A stretch of 64,000 nt of DNA from Rhabdobacter roseus. Lineage in GTDB: Bacteria > Bacteroidota > Bacteroidia > Cytophagales > Spirosomataceae. This document shows positions 1 through 9,151 of this stretch, in pieces (the stretch's first letter is position 1; every line of letters begins with the position of its first letter). The position numbers and the translations under genes are program-made. The stretch spans positions 62,001 to 126,000 of the forward strand of contig NZ_JACHGF010000008.1 of NCBI RefSeq assembly GCF_014202275.1. Reading direction: 5' to 3'. Under the pieces are notes generated by a model. That model ran no database searches, had not been told where the DNA came from, and saw only the letters and a program-made list of their open reading frames with translations.

Positions 1-1154
1 CCTCCCCGTACCGACGACCCCCGGATGATCAGTTCCGTTTCCAGTACCTGGGTTTCGGCGGGGTAGGTGTCTTCGTCCTCACTTATGAGCTTCAGGATCA
101 GTTCGGCGGCGGTTTGGCCCATCAGGTTGGTGGGTTGCTTCACGGTGGTGAGGCCATTGCCGATGTGCATCGCGATGGAGTCGTCGCTGAAGCCCACTAC
201 CCCCAGTTGCTCGGGTACCCGCAGCCCCTTGGCCCGGGCCAGTAGCAGGATCTCGATGGCCGTGGGGTCATTGACGGCAAAAATGGCGTCGGGCGGGTGG
301 TCCAACTCGAGAAGGTACCTGCCGTAAATCCGGGCTTTCTCGACGGTCAGGTCGCCGTGGATGGTGAGCTCGGGCAGCACCGGCAGGCCGTATTTCTGGA
401 GGGCTTCGGTGTAGCCGCGCAGCCGCTCCTGGCTAATCACCAGGTTGCGCGGGCCGGCCAGGTGCGCAATGCGCCGGTAGCCGTTAGCGATCAGATGCTC
501 CACCGCCCGGAACGCCCCCTGGTAGTCGTTGACCACCACTTTATAAGTACCTATTTCCCGGCACACGCGGTTGAAGTACACCACCGGCACGCCCCGCTTC
601 TCGAAGGCCTGAAAATGCTCGTAGTTATTAGTCTCGTGGCTCATGGATACAATCAGCCCGTCGACGCGGTTAGCCAGCAGCGCCCGGGTGTTGCCCACTT
701 CGGTCTCGTACGACTCGTCCGACTGCATGATCATCAGGTGGTAGCCTGCCCGCGAAAGTACCCCCTGCGCGCCCACGATCACGTTCGGAAAAAACTGTGT
801 CAGAAACTCCGGTACAATGATCCCCACCGTGTTGGAGCGGCTTTTCACCAGGCTGTAGGCGAGCTGATTGGGCTGGTAGTCGAGCTGGATGGCCGCTTCC
901 AAAATCGCCTTTTTGGTGTCGGGGCTGATATCGGGGTGCCCGTGCAGCGCCCGCGATACCGTGGAGTTAGACACGCCCAGCTCCCGGGCGATGTCGATGA
1001 TGGTGGTTTGGTGCCTTTTACGCTTGGTGGGTACTTGGGCGCTGGGGAGCGTAAAGAAGTAGTTGCAATCCTTGCAGAGGTACCTTTGCTTGCCCCGCAC
1101 AAAGCCCGCCTTCATAATGCTCTCGACCCGCTGGCATTTGCTACACTCAATCAT
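1..1154 (-). CDS. LacI-family transcriptional regulator with N-terminal zinc ribbon (C-terminus cut by window edge)
   Basis: Reading leftward from the ATG at 1154 there is one open frame with no stop before base 1, so the last residues are missing. Residues 1-35 hold four cysteines in a CxxC-x19-CxxC pattern (C4, C7, C27, C30), a zinc ribbon like that at the N-terminus of IS1-type InsA proteins. Residues about 49-75 are a classical LacI helix-turn-helix (TIIDIARELGVSNSTVSRAL). The rest is the periplasmic-binding-protein-like effector domain. The family normally represses or activates carbohydrate loci after binding a sugar. The gene is divergent from susC and its locus, so control of that locus is the natural inference. 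The zinc ribbon is extra to a usual LacI protein; its role is unknown, perhaps additional DNA contact. Confidence 0.88.
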   Translation of the reverse strand, partial: MIECSKCQRVESIMKAGFVRGKQRYLCKDCNYFFTLPSAQVPTKRKRHQTTIIDIARELGVSNSTVSRALHGHPDISPDTKKAILEAAIQLDYQPNQLAYSLVKSRSNTVGIIVPEFLTQFFPNVIVGAQGVLSRAGYHLMIMQSDESYETEVGNTRALLANRVDGLIVSMSHETNNYEHFQAFEKRGVPVVYFNRVCREIGTYKVVVNDYQGAFRAVEHLIANGYRRIAHLAGPRNLVISQERLRGYTEALQKYGLPVLPELTIHGDLTVEKARIYGRYLLELDHPPDAIFAVNDPTAIEILLLARAKGLRVPEQLGVVGFSDDSIAMHIGNGLTTVKQPTNLMGQTAAELILKLISEDEDTYPAETQVLETELIIRGSSVRG

Positions 1155-1504
1155 GGGTAGTTTGTTGTATTTTTTTGATAAAATCCCGAAAATGAATGGG
1201 CAGTTTCCCCAAAATAACGGACGGACGAAGATAAAAAAATATTCTATTAATAATGCGTATTTTCATATATCGGTAACGTATCCGCAAACGTTTCCGATAT
1301 TTTTTGATTTAAACAAGCTTATTTTGGCTTTATGGGGCTTTTGGAGGCTGTTTCTTCTTGGCTATATTTAACTATAAAATCCAAGGTAAGACCCAAAAAC
1401 CTGGTTTTTTGTACTATTTGCCTCACTAAAACAAAAGCGGGAAAGATGCACGAAAAATTGTATTTTTTGTATTGAGTACTTCTAAATCCTTAAATTCTAT
1501 CATC
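1155..1504. promoter_or_regulatory. Divergent control region between lacI-type regulator and susC
   Basis: This AT-rich 350-base spacer separates the divergent regulator and susC and must hold both promoters. A partial match to the Bacteroidota -7 element TAnnTTTG is seen near 1363 (TATATTTA), but I cannot fix a start site. A LacI-type palindrome lies at 1284-1295 (separate entry). No gene is seen here. Confidence 0.5.
1284..1295. promoter_or_regulatory. Putative LacI-type operator
   Basis: GCAAACGTTTCC contains the perfect 8-base palindrome AAACGTTT with a central CpG, the form typical of LacI/CcpA-family operators. It lies in the intergenic region between the LacI-family gene and susC. A second, weaker near-palindrome (GGTAACGTATCC) lies about 12 bases to the left. 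Binding by the neighbouring regulator is inferred. Confidence 0.45.
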
Positions 1505-4500
1505 ATGTTAAAAACTTTATGCAAAGCTTGTTTTCTGCTGTTGGGCCTGCTGGCCACGGCCGAAGGGCTACGGGCGCAGGACCTGACCATCACCGGAAAA
1601 GTGACGGACGAAACCGGCGAAACTGTGCCCGGCGTCAGCGTGACCGTCAAAGGGACCCAGCGCGGTAGTATCACCAACGTAGACGGAAGTTATACGCTTT
1701 CGGCGGCCCCTACCGCCACCCTGGTTTTTTCGTTTGTGGGGTACCTTAAACAGGAAGTACCCGTTAATAACCGCGCGAGGATCGACATCACCCTGGCCTC
1801 CGACACCAAAGCGCTGGAAGAAGTAGTGGTGGTAGGGTACGGTACCCAGCGGAAAATCGAAACCACGGGCTCCATTGCTTCGGTAAAAGCCGAAGAGCTC
1901 ACGCAGCTCCCCGTCACCAACGTGGCCCAGGGCCTACAGGCGCGGGTATCGGGCGTGCAGATCAACCAGAACTCCGGCTCGCCGGGTGGGAACATCAGCG
2001 TCCGGATTCGGGGTACCAACTCCATCAACGGCAATGCCGAGCCACTGTACGTCATCGACGGCATCCAGATCTCCAACGGCGGCGGCATCAACGACGTGAG
2101 TCCGCTCTCGACCATCAACCCCAACGACATTGAGTCGGTGGAGGTACTTAAGGATGCCTCGGCGTCGGCCATTTACGGCGCCCGGGCCGCCAACGGCGTG
2201 GTCCTGATCACCACCAAGCGTGGTAGAGCGGGCGCTACGCGGGTGTCGCTGGATAGCTACTACGGCGTGCAGCAGGTAAACAAAACCCTGGACGTACTAA
2301 ACGCGGCGGAATTTGCCCAACTGGAAAACGAAGTATTTAAAAACAACGCCTACCCCAACCCCGCCTCCCTGGGCGAAGGCGTCAACTGGCAGAACCTGAT
2401 TTTTCAGCAGGCCCCCATCCAGAGCCACCAGCTTTCCATCAACGGCGGGAACGAAAAAACGCAGCTGGCGCTCTCGGCCAACTACTTTGATCAGGACGGG
2501 ATTATCATCAATTCTAACTTCAAGCGCTACTCGTACCGCCTGAACGTGGACCACAAGATCAGCGACCGCTTCAAGGTAGGGACCAGTATCATGGGTAGTT
2601 ACAACATCAACAACGGCATCAACGCGGGCAGTACCACCATTGGTGACGCGGGCGTGGTGACGGGTAGCGTGCTGGGAGCGGCCGTGGGAGCGCCCCCGAC
2701 CTTGCAGCCCTACCGCCCCGACGGCTCCATTTTTCCTTTCGGAGAGCAGGGTAACGGCCAGTACCGCGAAGTAGTAAACCCCCTCAACTTTACGGAGGTA
2801 CTTTTACAGCGCTCCATCAAGCGCACCCTGATCAACCTTTACGGTGAGTTTAACATCTTGCCGGGACTGACCTACCGGGCGTCGTTCAACTCCGACCTTG
2901 AGAACCGGCTGATTGACACCTACTCGCCGATCTCGATCATCAACCGCGCCGATATTAACGACAATTCGGGTACGGCCTCTAAAACCAACGGCAATTTCCT
3001 GGGGCTGCTGCACGAAAGCATCGTGACCTACAGCACCAAGTTTGCCGACAACCACAGCCTGCGCTTTACGGGAGTATTTGCCTCGCAGGTAGAGAATTCA
3101 AACAGCAACTCGATCAACGCCACGGGCTTCCCCAACGACGCCACCCGCAACGAAGCGCTACAGCTGGCCCTGAACCGCACCGTAAGCAGCGGCCGGAGCA
3201 AGCAACGCCTCGACTCCTACATGGGCCGGGTCAACTACGGCTTCCGCGACAAGTTCTTCCTGGACCTGACGGCCCGCGTGGACGGCTCGAGTAAGTTTGG
3301 GGCCAACCACAAGTACGGGTTCTTCCCGGCTATATCGGCGGCCTGGCGCGTCATTGAGGAGCCGTTTTTGCAAAACGTGCGCTGGCTGTCGGACCTAAAG
3401 CTGCGCGCCAGCTACGGCATCACCGGCAACGCCGGGGGCATCGATCCCTACCAGTCGCTGGCGACGGTGGGCTCGGGCGGCGGCTACAACCTGAACAATA
3501 CGTACCAAACGGCCATCCGGCCCTCGGGCATTGCCAACCCCGACCTGCGCTGGGAGCGCTCGGCGCAAAGCAACGTGGGACTGGACCTGAGCTTGCTTAA
3601 CAACCGCATCTCGCTCATCCTGGATGCCTACCACAAACGGACCAACGACCTGCTGTTTGTGAAAACGCTGCCGCTTTCGTCGGGCTACGGGAGCATTACC
3701 GGCAACTACGCCGCGCTCGAAAACAAAGGGATTGAGCTGGCTACCAACGCCACCATTCTGGACGGTCCGGTCCGCTGGACGGTGTCGGGCAATATCACTT
3801 TCAACCGCAACACGCTCCTGGACCTGGACGGAGGTACCACGCAGGAACGCTTCGCCAACAACTACAGCCTGCTGAAAGTAGGGGAGCCGCTGGGGGTATT
3901 TAAAACCTACGTCTTCGACGGCATCAACCAAACCGGCGACGCCATCATTCCGGGTTACGACGGACGCGTGGGGGGGCACAAAGTAAAAGACCTGAACAAC
4001 GACGGCGTGATCGACGCCAAAGACCAGATCATCACCGGCGATCCTAACCCCAACTTTATCTTTGGTTTCTCAACCAACCTAAACTACAAACGCTTCGATT
4101 TCAGCGCGTTTTTCTCGGGTACCCAGGGCAACGACATCTACAACGTGGCTCGGCTTTCGTTCGAGAACCCGCTCGGGCAGCGCAACCTGTTCCGGGGCGT
4201 GGTAGATCGCTGGACGCCTACTAACCCGAGCGATCAGTACGTGAGTGCGTTTGTAGCGGGCCGCCTGCCCATTACCGACTACGCCATGGAAGACGGCTCC
4301 TACCTGCGCTGCAAAAACATCACGCTGGGCTACACGCTGCCTGCCAACAAGGTATTTAACCGGCTGCGCCTCTACGTCAGTGCCAACAACCTGTTTACGC
4401 TCACCAAGTACTCAGGCTTTGACCCGGAAGTAAATACCTACGCCAGCTCCAATACCCAAATCGGGATCGACAACCTGGTGTACCCGCAGGCCAAATCGTT

Positions 4501-4528
4501 CCTGGGGGGTATTCAGCTTACTTTTTAA
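1505..4528 (+). CDS. SusC/RagA-type TonB-dependent outer-membrane receptor
   Basis: This 1007-residue protein imports oligosaccharides or other large ligands across the outer membrane, driven by TonB. I chose the ATG at 1505, which starts directly on a signal peptide (MLKTLCKACFLLLGLLATAEGLRAQ). An in-frame TTG 33 bases upstream is less likely. After the signal come a CarboxypepD_reg-like domain (about 26-100), the SusC hallmark EEVVVVGYGTQRK, a plug domain (GLQARVSGVQI, VRIRG, YVIDG, EVLKDASASAIYGARAANGVV) and a long beta-barrel ending in an aromatic residue (GGIQLTF). The SusD partner begins 24 bases after the stop. The substrate cannot be read from sequence. Confidence 0.96.
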   Translation: MLKTLCKACFLLLGLLATAEGLRAQDLTITGKVTDETGETVPGVSVTVKGTQRGSITNVDGSYTLSAAPTATLVFSFVGYLKQEVPVNNRARIDITLASDTKALEEVVVVGYGTQRKIETTGSIASVKAEELTQLPVTNVAQGLQARVSGVQINQNSGSPGGNISVRIRGTNSINGNAEPLYVIDGIQISNGGGINDVSPLSTINPNDIESVEVLKDASASAIYGARAANGVVLITTKRGRAGATRVSLDSYYGVQQVNKTLDVLNAAEFAQLENEVFKNNAYPNPASLGEGVNWQNLIFQQAPIQSHQLSINGGNEKTQLALSANYFDQDGIIINSNFKRYSYRLNVDHKISDRFKVGTSIMGSYNINNGINAGSTTIGDAGVVTGSVLGAAVGAPPTLQPYRPDGSIFPFGEQGNGQYREVVNPLNFTEVLLQRSIKRTLINLYGEFNILPGLTYRASFNSDLENRLIDTYSPISIINRADINDNSGTASKTNGNFLGLLHESIVTYSTKFADNHSLRFTGVFASQVENSNSNSINATGFPNDATRNEALQLALNRTVSSGRSKQRLDSYMGRVNYGFRDKFFLDLTARVDGSSKFGANHKYGFFPAISAAWRVIEEPFLQNVRWLSDLKLRASYGITGNAGGIDPYQSLATVGSGGGYNLNNTYQTAIRPSGIANPDLRWERSAQSNVGLDLSLLNNRISLILDAYHKRTNDLLFVKTLPLSSGYGSITGNYAALENKGIELATNATILDGPVRWTVSGNITFNRNTLLDLDGGTTQERFANNYSLLKVGEPLGVFKTYVFDGINQTGDAIIPGYDGRVGGHKVKDLNNDGVIDAKDQIITGDPNPNFIFGFSTNLNYKRFDFSAFFSGTQGNDIYNVARLSFENPLGQRNLFRGVVDRWTPTNPSDQYVSAFVAGRLPITDYAMEDGSYLRCKNITLGYTLPANKVFNRLRLYVSANNLFTLTKYSGFDPEVNTYASSNTQIGIDNLVYPQAKSFLGGIQLTF

Positions 4529-4552
4529 TTGAATATAAAAACGCATTTGACC

Positions 4553-6046
4553 ATGATTTCTCTCAAATCTCTATATAAAGCCGCGCCGCTGGTACTTCTC
4601 TGCCTGGGAACTACCTCCTGCGAACTGGAAGAGACGGTATACTCCTCCATTTTTACGGACAATTTTTACAAAACCGGCTCCGACGCCGAAAAGGCGCTGA
4701 TCGGGGTGTACGACGCCATCAGCAGCATGTACGGTGGCCCAGCCGCCACCATGGTACCTGACTACAGCGCCGACCAGGTGTATCCGCGGGCCGTGGTGGG
4801 GCGCAACACGCTCACCCTCTTTACCGTAGAGCCCACCTACACCACCCAGCGCAGTGCCGGGCGTACCAACGAGTCTCCCCAGCAGATCTGGTCGGCCGCC
4901 TACAGTGGAATCGAAAAGGCCAACTGGATTATTGCCAAGGTACCTGACGCGACGATGGACGAAACCCGCAAGAAACAGATCATCGGCGAGGCGTACTACC
5001 TGCGCGCTTTTTTTCACTGGATGCTCACCAAAAACTTCGGCGATGTACCCGTGAAGATCGAGCCAAGTACCTCGGAGGCCAAGGCCTACGTGGGCAGCAG
5101 CCCCAAGGCAGATGTATACCGGCAGATCTACAGCGACCTGGACCAGGCCGCCGCGGCGGGCTTGCCGTCGTACCCGGCCGTGGAGCGGGGGCGTCCGTCC
5201 AACGAAGTAGTGAACGCGCTCTACGCCAAGGCGGCGCTTTACAACGAAGACTGGGCCACGGCCCTGGCCAAAGCCGAGTCGGTGATCAACTCGGGCAAGT
5301 ACTCCCTGCTGCCCAACGTGATGGATGTGTATAGCCACCTGACCGAAAACGCCGCCCGAGCCGAGAACATGTGGGCCTATGAAGCCGACCCCATTTCGCC
5401 CGGCAACAGCCACCAGTTGGTGGGGCTGGCGGGGCCTTCGGGCAGTGCGGGAGCGGAGTACGCCCGTACTTCCTTTGGCTCTATGTTTGCGTACATGAGC
5501 TTTTTTAATTCCTTCAATCCGCAGGATAAGCGCCGCCAGCTATTGGACACCACCTACCTCAACCGGGCCGGCCAGTGGGTACCTCAGCGCAGCATCACGC
5601 CCATCACCACCCAGGGGGTACTTGTGAAGAAGTACCGTGATCCCATCTCGACCACGGGTACCATCGTGAACATCCCGATCCTGCGCCTGCCGGACATGTA
5701 CCTCATTGCCGCCGAAGCCGAAGCGCGCCTCAACGGCGCTACCGCCAAAGCCTACGCCCACGTGAACACGATCCGGAAGCGGGCCGGACTGCCTGACCTC
5801 ACACCGGGCCTGAGCAAGGATGCCTTCATCGACGCGGTGCTGCTGGAGCGGCACTGGGAGTTTTTTGCCGAGGGCGACCGCTGGTATGACCTCACCCGTA
5901 CCGGCAAATTCCTGACCGAAATCCCCAAGGCCGTGAACGACGTGTACCCCAACCGCCCCGTCCTGGCCAAGCACAAGTACTTCCCCATTCCGCAGGACGA
6001 AGTCAACGCCAACCCGCAGCTCCAGCAAAATCCCGACTGGCGGTAA
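4553..6046 (+). CDS. SusD/RagB-type surface glycan-binding lipoprotein
   Basis: The 497-residue partner of the upstream SusC; it sits as a lid on the barrel and captures substrate at the cell surface. The ATG at 4553 gives a lipoprotein signal ending at Cys23 (LCLGTTSC). An upstream TTG that abuts the susC stop is an alternative. The TPR-rich SusD fold is recognisable from its N-terminal Ser/Tyr-rich segment, the phrase GEAYYLRAFFHWMLTKNFGDVPV, and the C-terminal RxxELxxE-like segment (VLLERHWEFFAEGDRWYDLTRTGKF) followed by FPIPQDEVNANPQLQQNPDW, the standard end of the family. A terminator follows at 6068. Confidence 0.95.
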   Translation: MISLKSLYKAAPLVLLCLGTTSCELEETVYSSIFTDNFYKTGSDAEKALIGVYDAISSMYGGPAATMVPDYSADQVYPRAVVGRNTLTLFTVEPTYTTQRSAGRTNESPQQIWSAAYSGIEKANWIIAKVPDATMDETRKKQIIGEAYYLRAFFHWMLTKNFGDVPVKIEPSTSEAKAYVGSSPKADVYRQIYSDLDQAAAAGLPSYPAVERGRPSNEVVNALYAKAALYNEDWATALAKAESVINSGKYSLLPNVMDVYSHLTENAARAENMWAYEADPISPGNSHQLVGLAGPSGSAGAEYARTSFGSMFAYMSFFNSFNPQDKRRQLLDTTYLNRAGQWVPQRSITPITTQGVLVKKYRDPISTTGTIVNIPILRLPDMYLIAAEAEARLNGATAKAYAHVNTIRKRAGLPDLTPGLSKDAFIDAVLLERHWEFFAEGDRWYDLTRTGKFLTEIPKAVNDVYPNRPVLAKHKYFPIPQDEVNANPQLQQNPDWR

Positions 6047-6067
6047 GGTACCTGGATGATTTCATCG

Positions 6068-6105
6068 GCCATTCCCGCCGTAAAAAGCGGGAATGGCTAT
6101 TGTTC
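6068..6105 (+). terminator. Intrinsic terminator-like hairpin after susD
   Basis: An 11-bp perfect stem (GCCATTCCCGC at 6068-6078 with GCGGGAATGGC at 6087-6097) closes an 8-base A-rich loop and is followed by a T-containing run. It would end or attenuate the susCD transcript. About 150 bases then remain before the next gene. Confidence 0.7.
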
Positions 6106-6260
6106 TTCAAAGTACCCTTCCTTAGGCCATAGGTACTTTGCCCTCGTAAATAGGATGTGACGCGTAGGAGGAATCTCCTCAAAAAAAGAGGTTACTGACG
6201 GTGCAAAAACCAATAAGTACCTACTAAAAACCGAATCAAAGAACCTAACCTAACCCTAGT

Positions 6261-8120
6261 ATGAGAATCCTACTTAAAACCGTACTTTTTTGTTGGCTGG
6301 CCCTGCCGCTCCGGGCCCAGCAGCAGGTGTTGGTCGAAGCCGAAAGTTTCGAGAAGAAGGGCGGCTGGTCAGTAGATCAGCAGTTTATGGACGTGATGGG
6401 CTCCTCCTTCCTGATGGCCCACGGCATGGGTACCCCCGTGGAGGACGCCAGCACGATCGTCACGTTCCCCCAAACCGGGACGTACCGCGTGTACGTACGC
6501 ACCCGCAACTGGACCGCCCGGTGGTCCGACAAAGATGCGGCCGGACAGTTTCAGTTGCTGGTCAATGATAAACCCCTCGGAAAAACCTTCGGCAAAGACA
6601 ACGAAAATTGGAGTTGGTCAGACGGAGGAACGGTCAAAATCACGAAGAAAGAAACGAAAATCACCCTCAAAGACCTGACGGGCTTCAACGGCCGCTGCGA
6701 TGCCATCCTGTTCACCAGCGACGCCAATTTCAAGCCCATTGAAGATAAGGAAAAACTGACGGATTTCCGCAACGCGTATTTCGGCTTTGACAAGAATCCG
6801 AAGAACGCGGGCACGTTTGATTTTGTGGTAGTCGGCGGCGGCATGGCGGGTACCTGTTCGGCCATTTCGGCCGCCCGGAAAGGGGTGAAGGTAGCCCTGA
6901 TCCAGGACCGTCCGGTGCTGGGCGGCAACAATAGCTCCGAAGTGCGGGTGCACCTGGGTGGCCGGATCAACCTCGAACCCTACCCGGCGCTGGGTAATCT
7001 CGTGAATGAAATCGGCCCTTCGGAAGGGGGAAATGCCCAGCCCAAGGAGTACTACGAGGACGAGAAGAAAATGAAAGCCGTACTGGCCGAACCCAACATT
7101 TCGCTCTTCCTGAGCTACCACGCCAACAAAGTGGAAACCAAAGGGGGTAAAATTGAAAAAGTGTACGCCACCAACATCGAAACGGGCGAAAAGGTGTTTT
7201 TTGAAGCCCCACTTTTTGCCGATTGTACGGGCGACGGCACGATTGGTTTCCTGGCGGGCGCTGAGTACATGACCGGCCGCGAAAGCCGCGCTACCTATGG
7301 TGAAGAAACCGCTCCCGAAGTAGCCGACAACCTGACGATGGGGGCCTCGGTGCAATGGTTTTCGGAAAAGAAAGATCATCCGGTTTCTTTTCCCGATATA
7401 CAATGGGGGCTACCCTGGGACGAAGAGAAAGCCGAGGAAATCACCAAGGGCGACTGGGAGTGGGAAACGGGGATGGGACTGGATATGACCTTGGATTTCG
7501 AGCAGATCCGCGATTATGGGATGCTGGCGGTTTATTCCAACTGGTCGTACCTGAAAAACCGAGCTGCCAACAAGGAAAAATTTGCCAATGCCGCCCTCAA
7601 ATGGGTCGCTTACGTGGCGGGAAAGCGTGAATCAAGGCGATTGAAAGGAGATTATGTACTCATTGAGCAGGACCTGATGGAACAGCGCGTCTACCCCGAC
7701 GGCACCGCGCCCACCTCCTGGACCATCGATCTGCACTACCCTGACCCCGAGAACTCCCGGCTGTTCCCCGGCGCGGCCTTCAAGTCCATCGCCAAGCACA
7801 TCAAAATTTATCCCTACCCCATTCCGTTTCGCTGCCTGTATTCCAAAAACATTGACAATCTGATGATGGCGGGACGCGACATCAGCGTATCGCACGTGGC
7901 CTTAGGGACCGTGCGTCTGATGCGCACCACCGGCATGATGGGCGAAGTGCTGGGCATGGCGGCGGCCATTTGTAAGGAAGAAAAAACGACCCCGAGGGGC
8001 CTGTACCAGAATCATTTCCCCAAGCTGGAAGCGATGATGATCGAAGGGGTAGGTAAACCGAACCTGCCCAATGTACAGACGTATAATTTGGGGGGAACCC
8101 TGATGGAAGTAACAAAATGA
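6261..8120 (+). CDS. Exported FAD-dependent oxidoreductase with N-terminal carbohydrate-binding-like domain
   Basis: A 619-residue protein with a Sec-type signal peptide (MRILLKTVLFCWLALPLRAQ); no twin-arginine motif is visible. Residues about 22-155 form a beta-rich module resembling the golvesin/Xly carbohydrate-binding-like domain (VEAESFEKKGGW, TGTYRVYVRTRNW, FNGRCDAILFTSD). A Rossmann FAD domain follows (FVVVGGGMAGTCSAISAARKG, GGG at about 192) with PVLGGNNSSEVRVHLGG, as in the FAD_oxidored family often annotated as xanthan-lyase-like. The second FAD segment is NLMMAGRDISVSHVALGTVRLMRTTGMMG. Location in the periplasm is inferred. The last bases overlap the next start (ATGA), so the two are translationally coupled. 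The substrate is unknown; context suggests a sugar or glycoside. Confidence 0.82.
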   Translation: MRILLKTVLFCWLALPLRAQQQVLVEAESFEKKGGWSVDQQFMDVMGSSFLMAHGMGTPVEDASTIVTFPQTGTYRVYVRTRNWTARWSDKDAAGQFQLLVNDKPLGKTFGKDNENWSWSDGGTVKITKKETKITLKDLTGFNGRCDAILFTSDANFKPIEDKEKLTDFRNAYFGFDKNPKNAGTFDFVVVGGGMAGTCSAISAARKGVKVALIQDRPVLGGNNSSEVRVHLGGRINLEPYPALGNLVNEIGPSEGGNAQPKEYYEDEKKMKAVLAEPNISLFLSYHANKVETKGGKIEKVYATNIETGEKVFFEAPLFADCTGDGTIGFLAGAEYMTGRESRATYGEETAPEVADNLTMGASVQWFSEKKDHPVSFPDIQWGLPWDEEKAEEITKGDWEWETGMGLDMTLDFEQIRDYGMLAVYSNWSYLKNRAANKEKFANAALKWVAYVAGKRESRRLKGDYVLIEQDLMEQRVYPDGTAPTSWTIDLHYPDPENSRLFPGAAFKSIAKHIKIYPYPIPFRCLYSKNIDNLMMAGRDISVSHVALGTVRLMRTTGMMGEVLGMAAAICKEEKTTPRGLYQNHFPKLEAMMIEGVGKPNLPNVQTYNLGGTLMEVTK

Positions 8121-9151
8121 AGTTTGTCGTTTTTGTGTTGATGGGACTGTCCGGCCTGCTCACGTATCTGGTGAGCAAGCCGGGCCCTGCCTTTGAAATA
8201 CTAACGAAAAATGGTGGATCTTTCGAGGTACAGGAAGTGCGCTGGGGCGATCGGTTAGAAAAATACTCGGCCAACATCATGGCCCCCGTTTGCGAAGAGG
8301 GAATCTGCTACAACGTCCATGTGATTTTTAACTGGAATCTGATCGGCGAGTTCATCAACTACCAGACCCAGCCCTACAACCCGCTGACGAAGCTGGACCA
8401 CAAGCCGTTCACGCTGGCCGATTATGCCAAACTTCAGCGCATCCTGACCAGCCATGACCTGGTATTTACGGGACTATCTCCCGAAAAACTAGTGGTGAAA
8501 GCCGAGGAAACCGTGGACGGCTACTCCGGGGCGACGGTCGAGGCCATCCGGGACGAAGTGATCGAAGGGGCGCTGTATACGTGCTACACGCTCTGGCACA
8601 TCGCCAACGGGCCCGTCGTGGATTCGATCCGTCGGCACACCCAGCGGCAACTCGACAAGCCGATGATTGCGAAGATCATCGGGTACAATACCTCCCAGGC
8701 ACACTACTACCTCATCGAGCATATGTCGGAGGCCCAGTTTGCGCAGAATCTGACGGAAATCCTCGGACTAGTAAAAAACGGGAAGGGGTACTTTCCCAAA
8801 AACGCAATCGAGAAAATACCCGAAAAACTATTTGGCCGTCAGGAGATGCAGGATTTTCTGGTTCAGCAGTACGATTCGCTTTCCTACTATACCCAGGTAG
8901 CAGCGCTGAATAAACTGCAACAGGTACCTTTGAAAAACGAACTGAGTACTAAGCTGCTCACCCACATCAGCGACCGGAACAGTATCCAAAATCAAAAGAT
9001 CATCACGTTGATCATCCAGAACAACGATCAGGATACCCTGCAAAGAATGATCGAACATTTGATCCAATCCAAAATCAAAATCTCAGAAGCCAACTACCAG
9101 TTGCTGCAAAAAGCCCGAGTAGCGGGAATTGAAGCTTTGGAAAAAATATAA
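8117..9151 (+). CDS. Exported or membrane-anchored FMN-binding-like protein with ApbE-type flavinylation motif
   Basis: A 344-residue protein with an N-terminal hydrophobic segment (VVFVLMGLSGLLTYLV), so probably anchored in or exported across the inner membrane. Residues 134-140 read DGYSGAT, matching the D-x-x-[ST]-G-A-[ST] signature at which ApbE attaches FMN to a Thr, as in NqrC and RnfG; the acceptor would be Thr140. The N-terminal half is otherwise divergent from known FMN_bind domains. The C-terminal half (about 200-344) is helical with HEAT-like spacing. Its start overlaps the stop of the FAD oxidoreductase by 4 bases. I infer an extracytosolic electron relay to or from that flavoenzyme. 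No apbE gene is in the window. The family assignment rests on the motif and is moderate. Confidence 0.6.
   Translation: MKFVVFVLMGLSGLLTYLVSKPGPAFEILTKNGGSFEVQEVRWGDRLEKYSANIMAPVCEEGICYNVHVIFNWNLIGEFINYQTQPYNPLTKLDHKPFTLADYAKLQRILTSHDLVFTGLSPEKLVVKAEETVDGYSGATVEAIRDEVIEGALYTCYTLWHIANGPVVDSIRRHTQRQLDKPMIAKIIGYNTSQAHYYLIEHMSEAQFAQNLTEILGLVKNGKGYFPKNAIEKIPEKLFGRQEMQDFLVQQYDSLSYYTQVAALNKLQQVPLKNELSTKLLTHISDRNSIQNQKIITLIIQNNDQDTLQRMIEHLIQSKIKISEANYQLLQKARVAGIEALEKI

Noticed and set aside
297-1160. Long plus-strand open frame over the LacI gene
   Set aside because: It is the antisense of the regulator; the real gene shows clear helix-turn-helix and family motifs on the minus strand.
4571-5413. Long minus-strand open frame over susD
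   Set aside because: GC-rich antisense shadow; SusD motifs define the plus-strand gene.
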